A stretch of DNA of 64,000 nucleotides from Halesus radiatus. Taxonomy: Eukaryota; Arthropoda; Insecta; Trichoptera; Limnephilidae. The stretch lies in assembly GCA_022606495.2 (NCBI GenBank), contig JAHDVE020007959.1:248001-312000 (forward strand). Reading direction: 5' to 3'. Of the stretch, positions 36,046 through 44,704 are shown piece after piece (within the stretch, counting starts at the first letter, position 1; each line of letters opens with the position of its first letter). The notes under the pieces are model-generated. The model did no database searches and was not told where the DNA came from. It worked only from the letters and a program-made list of their open reading frames with translations. A program made the translations under genes and the position numbers.

Positions 36046-38409
36046 ATGAAAAAAATCTCGGATTCAGAAAAAATCATAAAGTTATCAGTAAGGGACTTAG
36101 TAGAGTTTATACTTCGTTCTGGTGATATTGATAATAGAAGATCAAAATCTGCCGATAAAGAGGCTATGAAGGCTGGAAGCAATTTGCATAGAAAGATTCA
36201 AAAGCGTATGGGGGCAGGTTATCAGGCAGAAATAAGTCTCAAGCATTTGATTGTTTATGAGGATTTTTCTATTTCAATAGAAGGCAGAGCTGATGGTATT
36301 ATTAAGGATGGAGATGAAGTGACCATTGATGAAATCAAAGGAACTTACGCAGACTTATCTTTTCTAGAAGAGCCAATTGCTGTACACAGAGCCCAAGCAA
36401 TGTGTTATGGCTATATTTATGCTACCCAGAATGATCTACCTGCAATCAATATTCAAATGACTTATGCCAATCTAAAAACAGAAGAAATCAAACGATTTAA
36501 GGACTCTATGACCATAGAGGATTTAAGTAACTGGTTTGATGGTGTTATAAGGGAATACTTTAAATGGGCCCAATTTTCAATTCATAAACGTCTAAAAAGG
36601 GAGGCTACATTAAAAAGGTTGGAATTCCCATTTGAATATCGAGCTGGACAGAAACATATGGCAGTCTCTGTTTATCGTACCATAAGTAGAGAAAAGACAA
36701 TCTTTGTCCAAGCACCTACAGGTATCGGGAAAACTATGGCTACTATATTTCCCACTTTGAAGGCTATGGGGGAGGGTTTTGGAGACAAGTTATTTTATCT
36801 TACAGCAAAGACCATCACCAGAACAGTGGCAGAAGAAAGTTTTGACCTTCTCAGGCAACAAGGTCTTAGTTTTTCAACTGTTACCATTACAGCAAAAGAC
36901 AAGGTGTGCTTATTAGAGGAAACTGATTGTAATCCAGTAAGTTGTCCTTATGCCAAAGGACACTACAATCGGGTAAATGAAGCAGTGTTTGATATGGTTC
37001 ACGAAGTAGATGCCATTAGTCGTGAGATGATTATTTTATATGCTAAAAAATATCAGGTATGTCCTCATGAATTTTGTTTAGATGCTACCAATTGGGTTGA
37101 TGGAATCATATGCGATTATAACTACGTTTTTGATCCTAATGTTCGCCTAAGACGGTATTTTTCAGATGGGGTACAAGGAGATTATCTCTTTTTGGTAGAT
37201 GAGGCTCATAATCTGGTGCCAAGAGCCAGAGAAATGTTTAGCGCAAAAATATACAAAGAAGAATTCTTGACTGCAAAAAAGATAGTAAAAGACAAAAGTG
37301 GAATCTTAGCTTCTAAAATAGAAAAATGCAATAAAGCTCTTCTGCAATTAAAAAGAGAGTGCGACCATTACCAGATTTTAGATTCTATAAGCCATATTGT
37401 GATGTTAATCAATGAGATGTATGTGGAGTTTGAGCTATTTATGGAGGAACATGGTGAATTTGAAGGGCGTAAAGAACTACTTGAATTCTATCTTCATATT
37501 TGGAATTTTATCAACATATATGAACGGGTGGACAAAAGCTACAAAATATATACAGAACATACAGAAGAAGGCAACTTTATGCTTAAACTTTTGTGTGTGA
37601 ATCCTGCCACCAACTTAAAAGAATGCCTAGACAAAGGCAATGGTACTGTTTTCTTTTCAGCAACATTTTTGCCAATTCAATTCTATCGTGAATTGTTAAG
37701 AGGGGACTCCGATGATTATGCAATTTATGTGGATTCTCCCTTTGAAGTGGCCAATCGTTTACTCTGTATAGGAAACGATGTGAGCAGCAAATACACCCGA
37801 AGAGGTGCTAGTGAATATAAAAAGATAATAGATTATATAGAAGCTGTTGTTGAAAGTAAAAAAGGAAATTATATTGTATTTTTCCCTTCCTACACATTTA
37901 TGGAGGCTGTAGACCATACTCTACAAGAATATCAATCAATATGTTTTGATGTTTTAAAGCAAAAAAATAATATGACGGAGCATATGAGAGAGGAGTTTCT
38001 ACAAGAGTTTGAAAAGGATAGGGACACTTCTATGGTAGCTTTATGTGTTATGGGTGGCATATTTTCGGAAGGAATTGATTTAAAGAGAGAAAGACTCATA
38101 GGCACCATTATTGTAGGAACAGGATTACCTATGGTAGCAACAGAAGGAGAACTGTTAAAGGGTTATTTTGATGAAAATGAGAAAAATGGTTTTGAATTTG
38201 CCTACCTCTATCCAGGAATGAATAAAGTGCTCCAGTCTGCCGGACGAGTGATACGTACAGCAGAAGATTATGGAGTCATTGTACTGTTAGATGACCGATT
38301 TTTACGTAAGGATTATCTGTCACTTTTTCCAAAGGAATGGTCAGATTACCAGATAGTAAATCGAACTCAGATAAAATCAACTTTGGAGTCCTTTTGGAAT
38401 CATTTATAA
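36046..38409 (+). CDS. DinG/XPD-type iron-sulfur DNA helicase with N-terminal nuclease-like domain
   Basis: A 787-residue superfamily 2 helicase; AGGAAAGGA precedes the ATG at 36046. Residues 1-200 resemble a RecB/PD-(D/E)XK nuclease-like domain (VTIDEIKG, residues about 93-99). Walker A is APTGIGKT (223-230) and the Walker B box is VDEAH (D385-H388). Cysteines 288, 295, 300 and 339 match the 4Fe-4S ligands of XPD/DinG enzymes. The C-terminal motif VI reads QSAGRVIR. The predicted role is ATP-driven unwinding of damaged or structured DNA. It is widespread in clostridia as a standalone gene. The stop overlaps the convergent lysR-type gene by 6 bases. Confidence 0.88.
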   Translation: MKKISDSEKIIKLSVRDLVEFILRSGDIDNRRSKSADKEAMKAGSNLHRKIQKRMGAGYQAEISLKHLIVYEDFSISIEGRADGIIKDGDEVTIDEIKGTYADLSFLEEPIAVHRAQAMCYGYIYATQNDLPAINIQMTYANLKTEEIKRFKDSMTIEDLSNWFDGVIREYFKWAQFSIHKRLKREATLKRLEFPFEYRAGQKHMAVSVYRTISREKTIFVQAPTGIGKTMATIFPTLKAMGEGFGDKLFYLTAKTITRTVAEESFDLLRQQGLSFSTVTITAKDKVCLLEETDCNPVSCPYAKGHYNRVNEAVFDMVHEVDAISREMIILYAKKYQVCPHEFCLDATNWVDGIICDYNYVFDPNVRLRRYFSDGVQGDYLFLVDEAHNLVPRAREMFSAKIYKEEFLTAKKIVKDKSGILASKIEKCNKALLQLKRECDHYQILDSISHIVMLINEMYVEFELFMEEHGEFEGRKELLEFYLHIWNFINIYERVDKSYKIYTEHTEEGNFMLKLLCVNPATNLKECLDKGNGTVFFSATFLPIQFYRELLRGDSDDYAIYVDSPFEVANRLLCIGNDVSSKYTRRGASEYKKIIDYIEAVVESKKGNYIVFFPSYTFMEAVDHTLQEYQSICFDVLKQKNNMTEHMREEFLQEFEKDRDTSMVALCVMGGIFSEGIDLKRERLIGTIIVGTGLPMVATEGELLKGYFDENEKNGFEFAYLYPGMNKVLQSAGRVIRTAEDYGVIVLLDDRFLRKDYLSLFPKEWSDYQIVNRTQIKSTLESFWNHL

Positions 38410-39279
38410 GAGATCAATAAAGGATTGCGTAGCAGGGGAAATGGGAAGTGAATCATTATAGGCAACAATCAGATGTCTTTTAGGAAGATATTCATCAATA
38501 TCCACAATCAAAAAATGTTCATCATCTATTGGTATACAAAAATCAGGGATAAATGCAATACCAAGCCCAATTCTAGCCAAATCAATTAAAAGGTCATTAC
38601 TACTTAATTCAATTTCAGGTACTAAATCCAGCTGTTGCTTTTGAAACACTGAATGTAGGAATTCACTAGTCGTGCTTTTTCGATCCAGCATCAGAATAGG
38701 AAACTGTTGAAGCTCTTTTAACGAGAGCTTCTTTTGTTTTAATGGAAAAGCTTCCTCATTTGCAAGAAATACATCTGAAAATTCTTTAATTTTACGTATC
38801 GAAATAGTATTAGGCAATCTGGAATTAGGATAATTGGTAATAATACAATCCACTTCGCCATTTTCTAAAAGTTTTACACATTCAATTGAAGTTTGATTGG
38901 TAACCTTAATATGAATATTGGGGTGTTCTTTATGAAATTGATTTAAAAATGGAACTAAAAAATAGCGGCAGATAGTATCACTGGCACCTATGCGAAGTTG
39001 TCCGCCTCTTAGAGTGTTGGATTCTAGAAGTTGTGATTCACCTCTTTTAATTAGATTCATGGCAGGTTCTATATGTTTTAAGAGAATTTCTCCTTCTGGT
39101 GTCAGTTGTACTCGTTTGGTACTTCGTATAAATAGTGGTTGTTCTAATTTTTTCTCAAGAACTTTGATGGATTGGCTCACTGCTGATTGTGAAATGTAGA
39201 GTTGTTTTGATGCTTCTGAAAAACTAAGGGTGATAGCTACATGGTAGAACACTTTATACAATTCGTAGTTTATATCCAT
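38404..39279 (-). CDS. LysR-family transcriptional regulator
   Basis: A 291-residue protein with AAGGAGG 7 bases before the ATG. Residues 1-60 are the winged helix-turn-helix (FSEASKQLYISQSAVSQSIKVLEKKLEQPLF is split here only for description; the recognition helix is SQSAVSQSIK). The rest is the two-lobed effector-binding domain (RIGASDTICRYFLVPFL, VDCIITNYP). The effector is unknown. LysR regulators often control a divergent gene, but upstream there is only a decayed frame and the type I toxin locus, so a target is not apparent. Confidence 0.9.
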   Translation of the reverse strand: MDINYELYKVFYHVAITLSFSEASKQLYISQSAVSQSIKVLEKKLEQPLFIRSTKRVQLTPEGEILLKHIEPAMNLIKRGESQLLESNTLRGGQLRIGASDTICRYFLVPFLNQFHKEHPNIHIKVTNQTSIECVKLLENGEVDCIITNYPNSRLPNTISIRKIKEFSDVFLANEEAFPLKQKKLSLKELQQFPILMLDRKSTTSEFLHSVFQKQQLDLVPEIELSSNDLLIDLARIGLGIAFIPDFCIPIDDEHFLIVDIDEYLPKRHLIVAYNDSLPISPATQSFIDLL

Positions 39280-39454
39280 TATAAGACCTCCTTATAAATG
39301 CTTTTGATAGTATAGCATGAAAAAGTGTTGAATATAAGCCCTTTTATGAAATTGTTTATAGTCAAAATAAAGTTACTACACCACTTTTGAGAAAATTCCT
39401 TCTCTACTTTGACCCAATGAAAGCTTATGTATAGTCATGGCATCCAAAAAGGAG

Positions 39455-39652
39455 ATGAAAACAGAGTTTAATAACTTTGGTGCGGTCTGAATGTTATTTA
39501 AAAGGTATTATGATGTTCAGGGTAAAAATGCTTATTGGGATTTTCTGGTAGAGGTATCTAAGCAGATAATAGGTAAATAGGATAGTGATTTGTGTAAGGA
39601 GGTAGTTTTTTATTGCTCTGGCAGCCAACCTTTGGGAAAGATATTGCACTGA
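39455..39652 (+). pseudogene. Decayed small gene with two in-frame stops
   Basis: AAGGAG precedes an ATG at 39455. One continuous frame reads MKTEFNNFGAV, stop, then MLFKRYYDVQGKNAYWDFLV and on to IIGK, stop (39578), then DSDLCKEVVFYCSGSQPLG to a stop at 39650. The composition between the stops is protein-like, suggesting a small gene interrupted by nonsense changes. The ATG directly after the first stop could allow restart. The family is not recognised. Confidence 0.35.
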
Positions 39653-39672
39653 TCCGATTGTCATGGTAAAAT
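39644..39672 (+). promoter_or_regulatory. Candidate promoter of the type I toxin mRNA
   Basis: TTGCAC (39644-39649), a 17-base spacer and TAAAAT (39667-39672) would start a transcript near 39680 with a leader of about 60 bases before the toxin ATG. Confidence 0.55.
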
Positions 39673-39706
39673 AGCTTTTAGGAACAACCATGTACAGGGT
39701 GTGTTG

Positions 39707-39733
39707 ACCTCTCATTCTACATAGATGGGAGGT
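39707..39733 (+). promoter_or_regulatory. Hairpin masking the toxin ribosome-binding site
   Basis: ACCTCTCAT (39707-39715) can pair with ATGGGAGGT (39725-39733), which contains the Shine-Dalgarno GGGAGG. Eight of nine pairs are Watson-Crick and one is G-U. Such masking is typical of type I toxin mRNAs. Confidence 0.6.
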
Positions 39734-39740
39734 GGTGCTA

Positions 39741-39827
39741 ATGAAGAATTTCGACTTTAAGGACATATTACAGTTTGGAATGTTCATATTGGCATTGCTA
39801 ACATTTATATTCTTGTTTAGCAGATAA
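39741..39827 (+). CDS. Holin-like small membrane toxin of a type I toxin-antitoxin system
   Basis: A 28-residue peptide with a short polar start followed by one hydrophobic segment (LQFGMFILALLTFIFLF), as in the putative holin-like toxin family (Hol_Tox). GGGAGGTGG precedes the ATG, but the site can be folded into a hairpin. A convergent antisense RNA with its own promoter (39931-39959) overlaps the 3' end. Peptides of this family insert into the membrane when not silenced. The arrangement mirrors TxpA/RatA-like pairs; activity is inferred from structure only. Confidence 0.7.
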   Translation: MKNFDFKDILQFGMFILALLTFIFLFSR

Positions 39828-39829
39828 CA

Positions 39830-39924
39830 CATAAAAAAACCCACCCATGTACTTTGGCCAGTCGAGGATGGAGTTTTCTACTTTTAACGAGGTCAACCAC
39901 TTTGTGGCGGTTGTTCTTTTTTGT
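39830..39924 (-). ncRNA. Antisense RNA (antitoxin) to the holin-like toxin mRNA
   Basis: The promoter on the minus strand points toward the toxin gene. A transcript from about 39924 would fold a 5' hairpin (CAACCGCCAC / GTGGTTG) and end at a Rho-independent terminator: ACTCCATCC pairs with GGGTGGGTT apart from one bulge, followed by seven T residues near 39833-39839. The RNA of about 95 bases is complementary to the 3' untranslated region of the toxin mRNA. Ends are estimates. Confidence 0.6.
39890..39922 (+). terminator. Toxin mRNA terminator
   Basis: On the plus strand CAACCAC (39894-39900) pairs with GTGG.GGTTG (39904-39913), and TTCTTTTTT follows. Confidence 0.6.
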
Positions 39925-39930
39925 ACCTTC

Positions 39931-39959
39931 ATTCTAGCATATCTATGTTCACTTTTCAA
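39931..39959 (-). promoter_or_regulatory. Antisense RNA promoter
   Basis: On the minus strand TTGAAA (39954-39959) is 17 bases from TAGAAT (39931-39936), with an extended -10 TGC directly before. This is stronger than the toxin promoter, as expected for an antitoxin RNA. Confidence 0.7.
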
Positions 39960-40063
39960 TAGCATAATTCTCAACAACTACAAAAGACTTCAGTTTCAAA
40001 TCCCTTTCTTTTGAATGGGGTTTCTGTTAGTTCATATTTAATTAAGTCCATTACAGGAATGTA

Positions 40064-40459
40064 CTAATTACTATTTCTACTGGCTCTCTCTTTTTCCGCC
40101 TCTTCCATCTGCTTCAAATAAGCAATTTGGGTAGCATTCTTACCAGCATATTTCACTTCATCACTAACTGCATCTGCTGATCCTTCTCCATTTGCTCCAT
40201 TATATCCACCAGCATTTTTCATTCCATCAATAATCTGTTGAAACTCTTCTCTAGTCAGTTTTTGCCCACCATTACAAATTGGACAAGATATAAAATACTC
40301 CTTGCGATAAGGTATAATAGGTATAAAAAATAAGGTAAACCATGTAGTAACTGCTATAATATCTCGGTCAACATTATTATGACATCTTCCACATATTCCC
40401 TTAGGTAAAAAACCGAAGTTCTTTATTGTTTTCTTACCAAATCCCCAAACAATAAACAT
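40064..40459 (-). CDS. Zinc-ribbon protein
   Basis: About 131 residues. I prefer the ATG at 40459 (MFIVWGFGKKT) because AGAGAGG sits 9 bases upstream of it, but directly abuts the earlier ATG at 40468. Two cysteine pairs, CGRC and CPIC, bracket a hydrophobic segment (TTWFTLFFIPIIPY), the arrangement of the zinc-ribbon family found in many Firmicutes. The C-terminus is charged and probably disordered. It has no operon partner. Molecular function is unknown for the family. Confidence 0.8.
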   Translation of the reverse strand: MFIVWGFGKKTIKNFGFLPKGICGRCHNNVDRDIIAVTTWFTLFFIPIIPYRKEYFISCPICNGGQKLTREEFQQIIDGMKNAGGYNGANGEGSADAVSDEVKYAGKNATQIAYLKQMEEAEKERASRNSN

Positions 40460-40565
40460 AATTTTCATCCTCTCTTCAAAACATAAGTGTTATTATACAA
40501 CCTAAATTTATCGAAATCAAGTAATAAATCTCTCAATCATACATTATTCAACAACTGGCCATGTT

Positions 40566-40583
40566 TACATTTACGTATAGGTA
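40566..40583. promoter_or_regulatory. TreR operator upstream of treR
   Basis: ACATTTACGTATAGGT centred on ACGT at 40573-40576 matches the two operators before the PTS gene. It suggests that TreR controls its own expression. Confidence 0.65.
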
Positions 40584-40630
40584 TGATAAACTTTTCTCAT
40601 TATCAAATTTAAATATAATGAGGTGACTCA

Positions 40631-41359
40631 ATGCGTGCAAAATATATGGATCTATATTATGAACTATTAAGTAGAATAGAAAAAGGTGATTATCAGCCCT
40701 TGTCAAAAATCCCATCAGAGGGAATATTAATGGAAGAATATAACGTATCAAAAGATACCGTTCGTAAAGCTCTTGCTTTATTAGAGCAAAATGGCTATAT
40801 ACAAAAATCCAAGGGAAAGGCTGCAATCGTATTGGATTACAATAGACTCAATTTTCCAGTCTCAGGTTTAACAACATTTTCAGAACTAGCAGAACATTCC
40901 GATTGGGTGGCAGAAACCATACTTGAGGAATTTAAAATTGTAAATGGGCAGGAAGATATTATGAAAAAACTGAATTTATCTTCAGACGAAGATGCCTACT
41001 CTATCACAAGAGTAAGGTGTATTAATGGAGAAAAAATAATAACTGATATTGATTATATCAATCGTCAATATGTACCAGCCCTTACCAGTGAGATTTGCAA
41101 AAAATCCATTTATAAATACTTTGAAAAAGAACTAGGATTAAAAATTAGCTTTGCTCGAAAAGAAATTACAGTAAGACCATCAACTGAAGATGACAAACGA
41201 CTAATGGATATGAAAGGATACGAAATGACTGTAATTATAAAGAGTTATGTCTATTTAGAAGATACCTCATTATTTCAATATACAGAGTCAAGACATCGAC
41301 CAGATAAGTTTTCTTTTGTGGATTTTGCAAGGAGAACCCCAATAATGGGGGAAAAATAA
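40631..41359 (+). CDS. treR: GntR-family trehalose operon repressor
   Basis: A 242-residue protein with GAGGTGA before the ATG. Residues 1-70 form the GntR winged helix (KIPSEGILMEEYNVSKDTVR, KALALLEQNGYIQKSKGKA). Residues 80-235 are a UbiC/HutC-type effector domain (SLFQYTESRHRPDKFSFVDF at the end is typical of TreR). It probably releases DNA on binding trehalose-6-phosphate. It sits directly before the PTS and hydrolase genes on the same strand, and operator palindromes flank it on both sides. Length and context fit TreR well. Confidence 0.9.
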   Translation: MRAKYMDLYYELLSRIEKGDYQPLSKIPSEGILMEEYNVSKDTVRKALALLEQNGYIQKSKGKAAIVLDYNRLNFPVSGLTTFSELAEHSDWVAETILEEFKIVNGQEDIMKKLNLSSDEDAYSITRVRCINGEKIITDIDYINRQYVPALTSEICKKSIYKYFEKELGLKISFARKEITVRPSTEDDKRLMDMKGYEMTVIIKSYVYLEDTSLFQYTESRHRPDKFSFVDFARRTPIMGEK

Positions 41360-41422
41360 AAAATATAAATAATTTGCTATTGAGAATCCAAAATATGGGT
41401 ATCATATATAGTAGAAGACCTA

Positions 41423-41451
41423 TTGACAAACATATACGTAAATGTTATGAT
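41423..41451 (+). promoter_or_regulatory. treP-treC promoter
   Basis: TTGACA (41423-41428), a 17-base spacer and TATGAT (41446-41451) lie 78 bases before the EIIBC start. The spacer is occupied by an operator palindrome. Confidence 0.85.
41428..41446. promoter_or_regulatory. TreR operator 1 (between -35 and -10)
   Basis: AAACATATACGTAAATGTT is a near-perfect palindrome (one mismatch per arm) centred at 41437/41438. Bound repressor would block polymerase directly. Confidence 0.75.
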
Positions 41452-41459
41452 TCATTTAT

Positions 41460-41479
41460 AAACATATACGTATAGGTTT
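41460..41479. promoter_or_regulatory. TreR operator 2 (downstream of -10)
   Basis: AAACATATACGTATAGGTTT is centred 32 bases after operator 1, about three helical turns, so two dimers would lie on the same DNA face. Confidence 0.75.
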
Positions 41480-41528
41480 GGAGCTCCCAATACTATACAC
41501 AATTTAGTACATTAAATGGAGGATCATA

Positions 41529-42938
41529 ATGGGGAATTATAAGAATGATGTAATGGAATTATTGGAACATGTAGGTGGAAAAGATAATGTTTCCGCTGTT
41601 ACCCACTGTATGACAAGAATGAGATTTGTATTAGTAGATCCAAAGAAAGCGAATATACCCATGATTGAGGGGATTTCCAGTGTAAAAGGAAGTTTTACTC
41701 AATCTGGACAATTTCAAATAATCATTGGTAATGATGTTGGAACATTTTATAATGAATTTATAGCAATTGCAGGTTTAGAAGGTACCTCTAAGGATGAAGT
41801 AAAACAACAGGCAAAACAAAATCAGAATTTAGTACAAAGAATCATAACTAATTTGTCAGAGATTTTTGCTCCCTTGATACCAGCAATTATTGTGGGTGGT
41901 TTGATTTTAGGATTTAGAAATGTAATCGGAGATATTAAATTTCTTGATGATGGAACAAAGACATTAGTAGAAACATCCCAGTTTTGGTCAGGTGTTCACG
42001 GTTTTTTATGGTTAATAGGAGAAGCGATTTTTCATTTCCTACCTGTTGGAATCACCTGGTCTGTGACAAAGAAAATGGGAACTACCCAAATACTGGGCAT
42101 TGTGTTAGGTATAACTTTGGTATCACCCCAACTTCTCAATGCATATGCAGTAAGTGGGGCAACAGAGATTCCTTTTTGGGATTTTGGTTTTTTCAAAATG
42201 GAGATGATTGGTTATCAAGCGCAGGTGATTCCAGCTATGCTTGCAGGCTTTAGTCTTGTATATTTGGAAAAACTATTTAAAAAAATAATCCCAGAGGCAA
42301 TTTCCATGGTAGTGGTACCATTTATGGCACTTTTATTATCCGTAATATTTGCCCATAGTATTTTAGGACCAATTGGCTGGAAAATAGGTGCTGCTATTTC
42401 AGTAGTGGTATATAGTGGATTAACCTCAACATTTGGATGGATTTTTGCAACCCTATTTGGTTTCTTGTATGCACCTCTTGTAATAACAGGACTACATCAT
42501 ATGACAAATGCCATAGATTTGCAGCTAATTGCTGATTTTGGCGGAACCATACTATGGCCTATGATTGCATTGTCAAACATTGCTCAAGGCAGTGCCGTTT
42601 TAGCCATTATCTTATTGCAAAAGAAGGATAAAGAAGCGAGACAAATTTCTGTTCCTGCCTGTATTTCCTGCTATCTTGGTGTTACAGAGCCAGCAATGTT
42701 TGGTGTAAACTTAAAGCTGTTGTACCCATTTATTTGTGGAATGATCGGATCAGCAATTGCATCCACTATATCAGTGGGAACTGGTGTTATGGCCAATTCA
42801 GTAGGGGTTGGAGGGTTACCTGGAATTTTATCCATTCAGTCAAAACATATCCTTAGCTTTGCAATATGTACACTTATAGCAATTGTAGTTCCTTTTGTTC
42901 TAACATTCATAATTGGTAAAAAGAAAGGATATAAGTAA
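41529..42938 (+). CDS. treP: Trehalose-specific PTS enzyme IIBC
   Basis: A 469-residue protein with TGGAGG before the ATG. The N-terminal EIIB domain holds the phosphorylated cysteine C27 in VTHCMTRMRF. The EIIC domain (from about residue 105) has about ten hydrophobic segments, including FAPLIPAIIVGGLILGF and FLYAPLVITGLHHMTNAIDL, characteristic of the sucrose/trehalose family. No EIIA domain is fused, so a glucose-type EIIA from elsewhere must supply phosphate. The protein imports trehalose as trehalose-6-phosphate. The hydrolase gene follows after 13 bases. Confidence 0.9.
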   Translation: MGNYKNDVMELLEHVGGKDNVSAVTHCMTRMRFVLVDPKKANIPMIEGISSVKGSFTQSGQFQIIIGNDVGTFYNEFIAIAGLEGTSKDEVKQQAKQNQNLVQRIITNLSEIFAPLIPAIIVGGLILGFRNVIGDIKFLDDGTKTLVETSQFWSGVHGFLWLIGEAIFHFLPVGITWSVTKKMGTTQILGIVLGITLVSPQLLNAYAVSGATEIPFWDFGFFKMEMIGYQAQVIPAMLAGFSLVYLEKLFKKIIPEAISMVVVPFMALLLSVIFAHSILGPIGWKIGAAISVVVYSGLTSTFGWIFATLFGFLYAPLVITGLHHMTNAIDLQLIADFGGTILWPMIALSNIAQGSAVLAIILLQKKDKEARQISVPACISCYLGVTEPAMFGVNLKLLYPFICGMIGSAIASTISVGTGVMANSVGVGGLPGILSIQSKHILSFAICTLIAIVVPFVLTFIIGKKKGYK

Positions 42939-42951
42939 GGAGAAATGCAAC

Positions 42952-44601
42952 ATGACAGATTTTAAGAAAAGCTGCGTATATCAAATATATCCCAAATCCT
43001 TCAAAGATACAAACAAAGATGGATTTGGTGATATCAAAGGTATTACAGAAAAACTGGACTATTTAGTGGAATTGGGTATTGATTATATTTGGAGCACTCC
43101 ATTTTTCCTATCACCTCAAAATGACAATGGTTATGATGTGGCAGACTACCGTAAAATAGATCCTAAGTATGGGACTATGGAGGATTTGGAAGAACTCATT
43201 AAAGAGGCCGAAAAAAAAGGGATGGGTCTCATGTTAGATATGGTATTCAACCATACTTCCACCAAGCATGAGTGGTTTCAAAAGGCAATGGATGGTGACT
43301 TACACTACAAAGACTTCTATATCTTTAAAGATGGAAAAGAAGACAATCGTCCTCCTACTAACTGGCAGTCCAAATTCGGAGGACTGGCTTGGGAATATGT
43401 ACCAAGATACAACCAATACTATCTCCATCTATTTGATACAACTCAGGCAGATTTAAACTGGGATAATAAAAATGTAAGAGATGAACTAAAAGAGATTATT
43501 AAATTCTGGATTGGAAAAGGGATCAAAGGATTTCGATTTGATGTCATTAATTTAATATCAAAACCAGATGTGCTTTTAGATGATGAAGTAGGAGATGGAC
43601 GCGTCTACTATACAGACGGTCTTAGAATTCACCAATACTTGAAAGAGCTAAGTAAAGATTGTGGTTTTTACGAAAATGGGATTTTAACCGTAGGAGAAAT
43701 GTCTTCTACCACCTTAGAACATTGTGTTGGTTATTCCTCTCCAGAAGAAAAAGAATTGTCTATGTCCTTTAATTTTCACCATCTTAAGGTGGACTATAAA
43801 AATCAAAACAAATGGGAACTTCAAGACTGTGATTTTGAGAGTTTAAAAAGTATTCTACATGAATGGCAAGTGGGTATGGAAAAAGGAAATGGGTGGAATG
43901 CAGTATTTTGGTGCAATCATGACCAACCAAGAATTGTTTCCAGATTTGGAGATGACAAAAATTATCACAAAGAGTCAGCCAAGATGCTAGCTACTATGAT
44001 CCATTTATTAAGAGGAACCCCTTACATCTATCAAGGGGAAGAAATTGGCATGACCAATGCATACTTTGATGATAAAAGTGAGTATAGAGATGTAGAAAGT
44101 CTGAATTATTTTAATATTTTGCAAGATGAAGGTCGAAGTAAGATGGCTATTTACCATGTGCTCAAAGAACGGTCCAGAGATAATGCAAGAACCCCTATGC
44201 AATGGGACAATTCTACAAATGCAGGATTTAGTGAAATGACTCCTTGGATTAGTGTTGCTTCTAATTATAAAGAAATTAATGTAGAAAACAACATAAAAGA
44301 TGAAGATTCTATACTAGCTTATTATAAAAAACTTGTAAAATTAAGAAAAGAGTACCCCGTAATTGCTTATGGAACTTATATTCCTCTTTTGGAGAATCAT
44401 AAATCAGTATTTGCTTTTGGAAGAAGTTATAAAGGTGAAGCATTAATTGTCTTATGCAACTTCTATGGAAAAGAAACAAAAGTAGAATTAGAATATATGA
44501 GATCTGAAGAATATAGGACCATCATCAGTAATTATGGTCCTAGAATTTTAGAAAAAGAGATGATATTAAAACCATATGAAGCAGTTGCATTTATTAAGTA
44601 A
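42952..44601 (+). CDS. treC: Trehalose-6-phosphate hydrolase (GH13, EC 3.2.1.93)
   Basis: A 549-residue enzyme. ATG 42952 is preferred over an upstream in-frame ATG because AAGGAG (42937-42942) lies 9 bases before it. The GH13 signatures are VYQIYPKSF at the start, MVFNHTS, GFRFDVIN with nucleophile D197, VGEMSS with acid/base E249, and WCNHDQPR with H323-D324. It splits trehalose-6-phosphate into glucose and glucose-6-phosphate in the cytoplasm. It forms an operon with the EIIBC gene and ends at a strong terminator. Oligo-1,6-glucosidases are close relatives, but the context decides. Confidence 0.9.
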   Translation: MTDFKKSCVYQIYPKSFKDTNKDGFGDIKGITEKLDYLVELGIDYIWSTPFFLSPQNDNGYDVADYRKIDPKYGTMEDLEELIKEAEKKGMGLMLDMVFNHTSTKHEWFQKAMDGDLHYKDFYIFKDGKEDNRPPTNWQSKFGGLAWEYVPRYNQYYLHLFDTTQADLNWDNKNVRDELKEIIKFWIGKGIKGFRFDVINLISKPDVLLDDEVGDGRVYYTDGLRIHQYLKELSKDCGFYENGILTVGEMSSTTLEHCVGYSSPEEKELSMSFNFHHLKVDYKNQNKWELQDCDFESLKSILHEWQVGMEKGNGWNAVFWCNHDQPRIVSRFGDDKNYHKESAKMLATMIHLLRGTPYIYQGEEIGMTNAYFDDKSEYRDVESLNYFNILQDEGRSKMAIYHVLKERSRDNARTPMQWDNSTNAGFSEMTPWISVASNYKEINVENNIKDEDSILAYYKKLVKLRKEYPVIAYGTYIPLLENHKSVFAFGRSYKGEALIVLCNFYGKETKVELEYMRSEEYRTIISNYGPRILEKEMILKPYEAVAFIK

Positions 44602-44644
44602 GTGTGCAACTAAGAAATAAACCTATTAGTATCAAAGACCAAAT

Positions 44645-44691
44645 AAAACGTTCCCTATGAATTGAGATCATAGGGAACGTTTTGTTTTTGA
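44645..44691 (+). terminator. Terminator of the trehalose operon
   Basis: AAAACGTTCCCTATGA (44645-44660) is perfectly inverted at TCATAGGGAACGTTTT (44668-44683) and followed by GTTTTTG. Confidence 0.95.
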
Positions 44692-44704
44692 CAATTTGTT
44701 TTAA

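Noticed and set aside
39494..39844. Minus-strand frame of 116 codons
   Set aside because: It lies across the toxin gene, its leader and the antisense RNA, has no ribosome site and an unnatural composition. The smaller toxin model explains the region better.
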